Source: JAWBMQ01 sp038828875 | Lineage (GTDB): Archaea; Nanobdellota; Nanobdellia; Woesearchaeales; JAWBMQ01 | NCBI GenBank assembly: GCA_038828875.1 | Contig: JAWBMQ010000004.1 | Location: 59,684 to 123,683, forward strand | DNA: 64,000 bases | Direction of reading: 5' to 3' | Shown here: piece after piece, positions 52,581-62,500 of the stretch | Layout of the letters: each line of letters opens with the position of its first letter | Position numbering within the stretch: the stretch's first letter is position 1 | Notes under the pieces: generated by a model | Database searches by the model: none | What the model was told of the DNA's origin: nothing | The model's input: only the letters and a program-made list of their open reading frames with translations | Made by a program: the position numbers and the translations under genes

Positions 52581-53321
52581 ATGATGTTAGATGATTTCAG
52601 AATACTTATCGATGAAGAAAATCAATATATTGTAAAAATAGACAAGGATTTTCAAAACCACAATGGAATAATAAGAAAAGAGGAATTACAAAAAGAATTT
52701 GGAGAAGTTTATACTCATAAAAACCATAAATTTTACATTTTCAAACCAAGTCTTGCAGATATTTATAATTTAATTGAACGAAGATCACAGGTAATGCAAT
52801 TCAAAGATATTGGATTTATAATTTCTAAAACAGGCATTAGCAAAAATTCTAAAGTGCTAGAAGCTGGAACTGGAAATGGAACATTAACCATTTTTTTAGG
52901 ATTGATTGCAAAAAAAGTATATTCCTATGAAATTAGGGAAGACCATTATAAAACTGCTAAAAAAAACTTGGAATTATTTAATCTAAAAAATGTGATTTTA
53001 AGAAATGATGATATTTCTAAAGGATTAAAAGAAAAAGATTTTGATGTTATTATTTTAGATCTTCCAGAACCTTGGAAAATCATTCCAAGTGTAAAGAAAA
53101 ATCTTAAAATCGGGGGATTTTTTGCAATTTATTGTCCTAATTTAACACAAATAACTAAAACAATTGAAGAAGCAAAAAAACAAGAATTAAAAGTAATAGA
53201 AACAAAAGAACTGATTGAAAGAACTTGGATTATTGAGAATGATAAAATATTAAGACCTGATAATAAAGAATTATTTACTCACACAGCATTTATACTATTT
53301 TTAAGAAAAATAAAAGATTAA
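52581..53321 (+). CDS. trmI: tRNA (adenine-N1)-methyltransferase TrmI
   Basis: TrmI methylates A57/A58 in the T loop of tRNA. The 246 aa protein has the N-terminal beta domain (FYIFKPSLADIYNLIERRSQVM), the SAM-binding motif VLEAGTGNGTLTIFLG near residue 93, YSYEIREDHYKTAKKNLE and DVIILDLPEPW. These fit the TrmI/TRM61 order. It starts three bases after the prepilin peptidase gene, which points to co-transcription by proximity rather than by function. Confidence 0.9.
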   Translation: MMLDDFRILIDEENQYIVKIDKDFQNHNGIIRKEELQKEFGEVYTHKNHKFYIFKPSLADIYNLIERRSQVMQFKDIGFIISKTGISKNSKVLEAGTGNGTLTIFLGLIAKKVYSYEIREDHYKTAKKNLELFNLKNVILRNDDISKGLKEKDFDVIILDLPEPWKIIPSVKKNLKIGGFFAIYCPNLTQITKTIEEAKKQELKVIETKELIERTWIIENDKILRPDNKELFTHTAFILFLRKIKD

Positions 53322-53334
53322 AATATTATAAATT

Positions 53335-56300
53335 TTACAATTTTCCAATTTTCTTTAAATAATCTACAATTTCTTGCTTCTTTTCCTTAGAAATTAAACC
53401 TACTCTTTCATAGAAATCTAAACGATTTAAAATTTCATCCTTAGATAAATTTTCATTAAGAATTTCAGGAGAAATGAAATTAATAAATTTGTGAATATCT
53501 TTTATTTCGCTACTTGCGATTTGCTCTATAGAATCTACATGCTGTATGTTTTTAAATCTTTCATCTTTATTAGAATTAACTATTCGTTTCAATTCTTCAA
53601 GTTCAGAATCTTCGAAATTTGAAAAATCAGTATCATCTTCTAATCCAAACAATCCTTTATCAAATAATTTCATTAATTCTTTTTCTTCGTTACTCAATGC
53701 ATTTTTATCAATGTTGTATAAAATTTGACGCGATTGATCATAAGTTTGTAATGAAGGTAATTGTTGAGCTGGTAATGATGGCATTGTTGTTCCTTGATTA
53801 ATTACTTTTTTATTTTTAGAATTTTTATAAACAAAATAATAAATCGCTCCTCCACCACCAAGAATAACTACGCCTATTACTGCTAATAAAATAATCCATA
53901 AAATACTATTATTCTTTTCTTCTTTTATTTCTTCTTTCTTCTCTTCCTTTGGTTTTATACTCTCACACGTAGATTTTGTATCTTTGGGATTTGAACCGCA
54001 TTTAACTTCATCATAATCATTAAAATTATCACCATCAGTATCTGCTTTTTTTGGATCCGTTGAATGAGTTTTAACTTCATCATAATCAGTTAATCCATCA
54101 TCATCTGTATCTTTCTTCTTTGGATCAGTTGCATAAGTTTTTACTTCTTCATAATCAGTTAATCCATCTCCATCATTATCTGGTTTTTTAGGATCTGTTG
54201 TATACGTTTTTACTTCTTCTCCATCTGATAAACCATCATTATCTGTATCTGCTTTCTTTGGATCAGTTGCATAAGTTTTTACTTCTTCATAATCAGTTAA
54301 TCCATCTCCATCATTATCTGGATTATTGGGATCTAAACCATGTATAAATTCTTCATAATCAGTTAAACCATCATTATCTAAATCTCCTTCTTTACCACAT
54401 TTATCAACTCCTCCACAAAACTCATCTTCCCATAAATCAGGAATTTCATCTCCATCTGAATCGGGACAATTCTCTAATTTTTCTAAAGAACATTCTTTTG
54501 ATGGATCTTTTTTAAAGTAATTACTTAAATTAAATGTAAAAATTTCATAAGATGCATTAACATTAGACTGTGCATCCCTATATTCAAAATAAATTTTCAA
54601 AGTATAATTTTCACTATTTTCGATAGGCGATAATTCATTATTTTGTATAAAATCATTCAAAGTAAATTGTTTTTTAGTTAAATCTATTGTTCCCTTTTTT
54701 AAACTGGAAGAACAAATATTATCATTGAACTTAAACCCTTTCGAATCATCACTAATAAAGCAATATACAACATTATAATTTTTATATTCAGAAAAAGGAA
54801 CAACTTCGTATTTTTCAAAAGGGTCTTTTTTATCAAAAAGTTCATATTTTATTGGAATGTTAGGAAATAAATTGTTTTTACTTGAAGTAATTACGAACCT
54901 AGGAGGAAATTCATCTTTACAATCAGCAAAATAAGCAGTATCTAACAAACGAGAATATGGTGAAAATAAATATTCTTCTGAACATGAAGAATAGCTTGAA
55001 TTTATTAACAAATAAACAGGATCTGTTATAGTTTTATTAAAGAAAACAAAAAAAGTATCGTTGGTTATTGTCAAATCAGATGCGTTAATATAAGAAGAAA
55101 AATCATTTATATCCGAACTCTTTGAAAAAATAACTTGATACTTTATTTTACTAAGATCATAATTAAATTTTATTGTACCGTTTATATATCCTCTACATAA
55201 AGGTTGAGATATATCTATATTTTTTATCGGATCTGTTAAACTTACTACATTAAAATTTACACTTCTTTCTACGTTTTCTCCATCAAAAGAACAAATTATT
55301 TTAAAAGTATAATTTCCTAAATCTGTGATCAAGCCTGCATCAAAAAGCATAATGTTCCAATAGTTATCTTCTTTTATGAAATATTTCGAATCTAAATAAA
55401 TAAAAGCATCATTAAGATACATTTGACAGGGCGCTTCAAGAGATGTTGAATAGATTCTTATTGAAGCCTTATTTTTTATAACTTCACAATTATTAATAGG
55501 CCATGCTATTTGAAAAATATATTTATCAAGAAATTCTATCTCAAATGAACGTTTATCAAGTTCATTAGCTTCATCTACACAAGCCGCATATATCTTAAAT
55601 TTTCCCTTTTTTCTATATTCAACAGGAATTGTTAATGTTGAAGTAGTTGATCTTGAAAATTCACTATTAATGACATAGTTATATTCTTCGAATCGAGACT
55701 TATCTTTAAAATCATATCTGCATTGAATTGGTAAATTTGAAATATATGAAATTGTAAAAATTTGATCCATCTTTGACGTTTTTGTAGGAGATAGTGTAAT
55801 AGTAAAATTCAAACTTTCATTTATTCTTTTAAAAACATAAGGAGCGGATTGATAGAAACCAGTATTATGAATATCTCTACATTCAAAATAATATGTTTCT
55901 TCATCAGGCGGATTCTTTATTGTAGTTTTGAATTGAAAATCATTCATTTTATTCATCAAAATTTTTTCATTGTACGGTTTATTTTCTTTTATTGAAAATC
56001 TGCACTCTGATGAAGGATAAGATACATTTATTTCAATTTCTAAATCATTTCCTCTAAATCCACCATATTTAGGCTTTATTACTTGAAAAGTATACACTAT
56101 ACTTTGTGTTTGAAAACAAATCGTTTGGTCTAGTTCATTTCCTGCTAAATCAACTACACTTAAATTAAAATAATATTGAGAATTAGGCTTAAGATATTTG
56201 CTTTTTTCTTTTTGTGATATTGTAAATACATATTTATTTTGTTCTACTGTAGTAACATTAATGATTTCTAAAAAAATTTCTTCCTTTTCATTGTAAAGCT

Positions 56301-56475
56301 TTAAATTAGAAGTATTAGTAAATTCAACATACTCTGAAAACTTAAAATCATAAGTAAAAAAATAAGAATTATACATTCTACACGAATAAACAGAAGATGT
56401 TAAAAGAAGTAAAAATTCTAAAAAGATAAGAAAATAAATAAATACATTCAAAAAGTTTAATTTTTTAAAAATCAT
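53335..56475 (-). CDS. Large surface protein with thrombospondin-type-3 calcium repeats and membrane anchor
   Basis: The 1,046 aa protein starts with a signal segment (about 28 hydrophobic residues ending SSVYSC). Several Cys-containing Ig-like domains follow (to about 660), then a run of acidic repeats of DxDxDGL(T/S)DxEE type (about 668-836). This is typical of calcium-binding thrombospondin type 3 repeats. A membrane helix (about 857-883) leads into a cytoplasmic tail of about 160 residues with Glu/Lys-rich helices. It is probably a calcium-stiffened stalk that projects from the cell. It follows the giant extracellular gene after 57 bases on the same strand, so the two may form one operon. 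Confidence 0.8.
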   Translation of the reverse strand: MIFKKLNFLNVFIYFLIFLEFLLLLTSSVYSCRMYNSYFFTYDFKFSEYVEFTNTSNLKLYNEKEEIFLEIINVTTVEQNKYVFTISQKEKSKYLKPNSQYYFNLSVVDLAGNELDQTICFQTQSIVYTFQVIKPKYGGFRGNDLEIEINVSYPSSECRFSIKENKPYNEKILMNKMNDFQFKTTIKNPPDEETYYFECRDIHNTGFYQSAPYVFKRINESLNFTITLSPTKTSKMDQIFTISYISNLPIQCRYDFKDKSRFEEYNYVINSEFSRSTTSTLTIPVEYRKKGKFKIYAACVDEANELDKRSFEIEFLDKYIFQIAWPINNCEVIKNKASIRIYSTSLEAPCQMYLNDAFIYLDSKYFIKEDNYWNIMLFDAGLITDLGNYTFKIICSFDGENVERSVNFNVVSLTDPIKNIDISQPLCRGYINGTIKFNYDLSKIKYQVIFSKSSDINDFSSYINASDLTITNDTFFVFFNKTITDPVYLLINSSYSSCSEEYLFSPYSRLLDTAYFADCKDEFPPRFVITSSKNNLFPNIPIKYELFDKKDPFEKYEVVPFSEYKNYNVVYCFISDDSKGFKFNDNICSSSLKKGTIDLTKKQFTLNDFIQNNELSPIENSENYTLKIYFEYRDAQSNVNASYEIFTFNLSNYFKKDPSKECSLEKLENCPDSDGDEIPDLWEDEFCGGVDKCGKEGDLDNDGLTDYEEFIHGLDPNNPDNDGDGLTDYEEVKTYATDPKKADTDNDGLSDGEEVKTYTTDPKKPDNDGDGLTDYEEVKTYATDPKKKDTDDDGLTDYDEVKTHSTDPKKADTDGDNFNDYDEVKCGSNPKDTKSTCESIKPKEEKKEEIKEEKNNSILWIILLAVIGVVILGGGGAIYYFVYKNSKNKKVINQGTTMPSLPAQQLPSLQTYDQSRQILYNIDKNALSNEEKELMKLFDKGLFGLEDDTDFSNFEDSELEELKRIVNSNKDERFKNIQHVDSIEQIASSEIKDIHKFINFISPEILNENLSKDEILNRLDFYERVGLISKEKKQEIVDYLKKIGKL

Positions 56476-56532
56476 TATAAAAAATTAATAAAATCAATAT
56501 AAAAATGTTACTCTTTAGTTAATTATTCTAAA

Positions 56533-59500
56533 TTATTCTAATGTTGGTTTTCTTAAATCAATAAACAAAGGTAATGGATTTGAAATTACGGGATCTGCTT
56601 TAATATAAACTACAAATTTCTTTTCCTGATCCAATCTTATCAATCTTAAACCACGATCACCAAAATCTAAATCTAAATTTATTACTCCTATTATTTTTCC
56701 TTCATTAAAATCATAATTAAAGTATGAAACTTTATCTCCTAATTTCTCAACATATGGCTGAATTTCATCATCACTACTATATATTACTAACTCGGGCTCA
56801 TTTATGGTATTTTCAGATAATATTTGCACCTCCATTCTATGATTAGTAACCTTATAACTTCCTGGAACTAAATTCAAAAGAATGTATGATGAATCTGGAA
56901 CTGATTCTGTATCTAAAAGAGTATTATTATATTTTAATACGAATTCCTTACCAAACTTATCCTTTGGACAAATGAAGATTTTGCTATATTTATATACCAT
57001 ATATTTACAATTATCTAAAGACAATGAAGTTCCATCTTCTTCTAAATTAACTAAATTTCTTAAAACAGTTAAAGGTTTATCACTAATTATTTCAAAAATT
57101 ACATAATTATACATAATTTGATTAGAAGGATGTAATATTTTTCCAACTATGAAATCCATATTATCTACTTTTATTAATGAATTCAAGGATTTACTTACTT
57201 GTGGATTCTCAAGTAATGTTAAATAATATGCAACAATAGTATTTTCTAAACCAACTATAGGCATATTAAATTGAATATTTCCTTTAATATTATCTGAAAA
57301 TAATCCTAATTCTTCATAATTTTTTGGATATAGCATTAATTTTACATTTCTTGGAATATTAATCGATATGTTAATCAATTTACTAATATTATCAAATAAA
57401 AATGTCGCAGTGGGTTCTTTTGATAGATTTATGAAGTCTGAATTTAATCCAACATAGTAAACATGCGTTTTTCCTTCAAAATTACAAGTAATTTTGTCAA
57501 AATTTAATGATAACGGATATGAACCAATATATTCATAAATTCCTTCAGTATTTAAAACATTTGAAAAAATATTCGTTTCTGTAACTGTACAATTTAAAGG
57601 TAGTGTAGATTTTAACTTATATCTCATCGGTTGCGATGAGAATTGTTTATTAAAGAATACATCTACGATTAGAGGAGTTTCTGTAATATTCATCTCCATT
57701 ATATGTAACATTTGAGTATTTCCAACAGTATCTGTACAGTTGATGAACAAAAGATATTTTCCTTCTTCAGATGGCGATGAAATCGTAAAAGATGTGTAAC
57801 CACTAATAAAATTACCTTTGTTTAATTTATATCTTCTTTCAATATCATTATTATAAAAATATTCACAGCTTATTGATTCTCTTGCTTGGAATTCAACAAC
57901 AATTTGTGAATTTGGATGAGACATAATTTTACTCATTCTTTGCCATTGATATAATACTATTGCACCTTTCTTAATATTAATTGAAGGAGGTGTAAATATA
58001 GAATCATGTCTTAATTTTACTATTGACTCTATTAGAACATTTGATAAATCATAACAACTTAAAATCAAATTATATTCTTTATCTTCATAAGTATAAATAA
58101 ACAACTCGTTCAAAAAATTATTTAAAATATCATAAGAATTGTCTACTTTTAAAGTTATTTTATTTTCTTCAACCTTTGGAACTAAAACTTTATTTTCACC
58201 ATACTTATTTGTATAATTTATTATACATTCTTTAACTGGTCTATTCAAATTAAAGGTTATATAATCAGGCATCACTAAACCAATAACTGAAGGACTTACA
58301 GTAGCACCGAATCCAGCATACCTAAAGATATCAAAATATTCTACTTTAAACGATAAACCATATCTATCTTTTAATTTAAAGAATCCTTTTAATGAACTAC
58401 CTTCTGCAAATTTTCCTTTTAATGAATAAACGATGTTTTCACTTTCAGAAGATCTATCAATCGTTAAGGATGAAACTGAAGAGTCATAATCAATTAAAGC
58501 TAATGCATCATCTATTTCTTTTATATTTGAATAAGATATAATATACTTTAGTTCCAGTTCATCAGTAGATAAGCTTAAATTTAATTTATTTTCAGTATAG
58601 ATATAATAAGGAACACCTAAAGATGTTAACGCTGTATAGAAATTCATATTTAACACGTACTTATAAATTTCTATTATTTTTTCATTTAAATTTCCTAATT
58701 CATCTTTCACTATTATTTTTAATTTAGATGCATTTAAAGGTAGATCCAAAGAAATTTTAGTTTCCGTAGTATTTGGAAGATTCTCATATAATAAAATCCA
58801 ATTATCATCTGAAAAATAATATATCTCTACTTTTGAAATTTTAGTATATTGATCACTTAACAATAAACTAAAAGAATACTTTTCTGCTCCTTCTGGAAGA
58901 TATAACGTGTTATTATTCAAAATAATGTCATTTTTAGAATATTTATAATTTACACCATCTTTTAAAATATTTAATTCTTGAAAATTAATATTAGGTAACG
59001 AATAATCTACATAAATATTAAATTGATATTTTAGGACATATTGCCCTTCATTAAATGTTAATAAACAATCAATTAAATATAGCCCTTCAGAATCAAAAGT
59101 AAATGTATAATTTATAAAAGGTAAATTAATTGAATCAAACATATATGTTTTAGCACCTTTGCACTCATATGAAGTTAAATTCATCTCTTTCGTAAAATAT
59201 GGCAAAATCATTTGATCAGTATATATTTGATTATTAGAATATTTGACATCTTTATATTCCAATCTTGATAAACGATCACCGCATAAAGAATTTGTTCCAA
59301 ATACTCTATTTAAATGATCATTATTCAAAAGAAGCACCACAAATCTTTTGGTTGTCTCTTTACCTGAAGGATCTACTATTGTGAAATTTATATAAAACGG
59401 AGTTTCTATATAATCACAAAGTACTTCTCGGCTAGTATTTATTTTAAAGATCATGGTTAATTCACAATATCCGTTTCTGCAAACAATTTCTCTCAAATCA

Positions 59501-62500
59501 AAGAATCTTTTTGAATATTCGTCAATAAAAATATTATATTTAAAATTATTATAAAGTAAATAAAAATCATCTCTAATAACTAAATTTAACTTAAATTCAA
59601 AACCATAATATTGGGTTGAATATCTTTCTTTATTTAACATGCTTTCAAGATACTTTAATAAGATAAAATCACTTATCAAGTTGTAACTTCGTTTTGAATA
59701 ATCATAAACCCCAATCATAAACTCAGGAGTTTCCTGATCGAAGAATAAATAATGTTCATCATTAACTTCTTCAATACCACCTTTCTCGTTATTATATTTT
59801 ATATTACTTATAACTTTAAATGCAGATGCATAATCTATATTTTTAGTTTCTAGATCATCTCTAATGATTTTAGGTAATAATAAGATACCGTCTAATCCAA
59901 AAGATGTTTTTATCTCGTTTCTATAGGAATAATCTGTAAAATAGTTAAATCTATCAAAAGCAGGATTTTCATAAATGCGTTGATCTCTAGAATTCGTAGT
60001 GCTACTACTTATAAAGTCACCTAAACTCGATTCCATTCTTACACTATAATCAAAAATTTCATAAAACAAAGAGGTAATATTGTATTCATAGATCCTATAT
60101 TCATTAAATAATTCTAAAGAGTAAGATACAGGATATCTACTTAAATCAGTGATATTTTCTGTAGTTATATTAAAAACATAATAAATCTTCTCATTAACGT
60201 AATGTTTCAAAGAATTTGAATATTCTAATTGGTATAGTTTGTTAGACAAAATGTAATTTATATTAAATTTTCCCTTTTGATTATTTCTTGCAAAATCATT
60301 GATTGTATAATTAATATCCAATTTAAGAGTTATTAAATCCAAATCTGTTTTTAATCTATTTTTTATCAATTCTTTTAAAGATGTTCTCTTTGTAATTGGC
60401 TCTCCCAAAAATTTATCACTTTTATCTAAAAAAATATTATCTAAAACATCTTCAAAATAAAAAACTAACTCATAATTTGATTTATATAATAAATTATAAT
60501 TTCTACTATATGCCCCTAAGATATTATTAAACTCGTCTTCTATAACTAGATCTATTGTAAAATTATACAACTTATAATTATCAAAAAGATTAAATAAATA
60601 AACACCATATTTTTCCATTAAAGGGAATGCATAAATTACATCACCACCTAATAAAACATTAGGTAATTCTCCATCTAAAAGAACATCAATTTTTTTATCG
60701 AATAACACTAAATCTCCTTTTGAAGAGCATTGATTTAATTTATCAATGTTTTTTAATACATCGTTTTCGTAATCTACAATAGAGAAATTAATTATTTTTG
60801 TTGATTTTTTACCTGACAAATCTTCAACTTCGAAAACAATATTTTTAATTTTATCTAAATAATCACAAACATTATTTGAAGATAAATTAATTACAACAGA
60901 AATATCGCAAAACAATCCATAACATGTATAATTTTGAGAATAAATAAAAGATTCTTCATTAATTACATTCACTTTATAAGGAACTAAATTATTTATTAAA
61001 TATAAATCATCATCAATCAATAATCTCATTTTCATCGTTGAAAATTCATTACTTAAATGAATGTCCTTACCTAAATCTTTCAATAATATATTATCTATAA
61101 TAATTTCTGAACTATCTAATGTCAATGAAGGCGTTATTTTGTCAAAAAATAATTTTACTTTAGGTAATAGAATTATATCATTTGAAAAAGATAAATTATA
61201 ACTTATTTCAAAAATATTTGAAAACTCAATCTCTGAATCGTTTACAAATTTTGAAGGCAATAATACAAATCCCTTAATATTCTCAGAAAGATCCTCTCTA
61301 TAGAATGAATATTTTGATAATAATTCATTTTCTGAAACATCTTCAGTTCTTTCGATAAGCTCATTAAAATATGTTAAATTTATAACATCATAGAAACTAG
61401 GAAATCTGCTCAAATTAAGAGTGTATTGTAATTTAGTTCTTTTAGTTGTATTAATAATACTAAAGTTAAAAATATACAAATTACCAAAATTTGAAGAATT
61501 AGAGAACACCAATAAATAATTAATTTTATATACATTTAAAGTACGATTTATATCTAAAATTCTTTCATTTCCTACTAAATCCTTAGCTTTAGCATAAATT
61601 TGCACATTTAATGATATAAAATCATGATCTAATAAATAATTATCTAAAAATTCTTTTAATGTTGTTTCCGTAATTTCTTTAGAACTTAGAATTTCATCAA
61701 TCCCAAAGACATATTTAGTATTTTTTAAAGCAATTCCTGCATTCCAACGTTTTATAGGAAATTCATAAATAAAATAATTATCATCTTTTGATATATTTAT
61801 TACTAATGAAGTATAGTTTAATCCTACATTATCGTCATAATTTATTAATAGTTTTCCAAAATCAGAATTATTCTCAGAAGATATCAAATAATTCCAATCT
61901 GTAAATTCTAAAAGATTTATAGAAGGCATTAAGCTATCGTTAAAAATACCTATGTCTCTTATTTCTTTATAGATTCCACCTAATTGAGAATTGCAAATTC
62001 CATATATATTTTTTAAATAATTTATTGGATCAGTAACAACTAAATTAATTGTTTTGTATCCTTTTTTTCCACTAATATCTTGAATTCCAATTACTAAAGA
62101 ATACACCTTATCCATAAACTCATTGCAATTATCTAAATTCATAACAAAATTTATTTTTAATTTACAAAATCCTAATGTGCAATTTGAACTTTCAAGCTCA
62201 AATAACCCTAAATTATCCTCTAACCAAATAATATAAGGAAAATTATTATTTATAATAAATTCATCATCTAAAATATCAAAAGATAATTCAAAGTAACTTT
62301 TTTGTTTGAGAGGATCTATTATTAAAGAATTATTTGGAAATAATTCTATTATTGTGTTATTTATGTAATGGGTATTAGAAATAAACTTTCCAACATTAGG
62401 ATCATATCTATCAAAATACAAAAGTTTTCTTTGTATATTTTCAAAAAAAGGAGAGTTTATTCCTAAAATAAAGGGTTCTAAATAATCAATATATTTCGAT

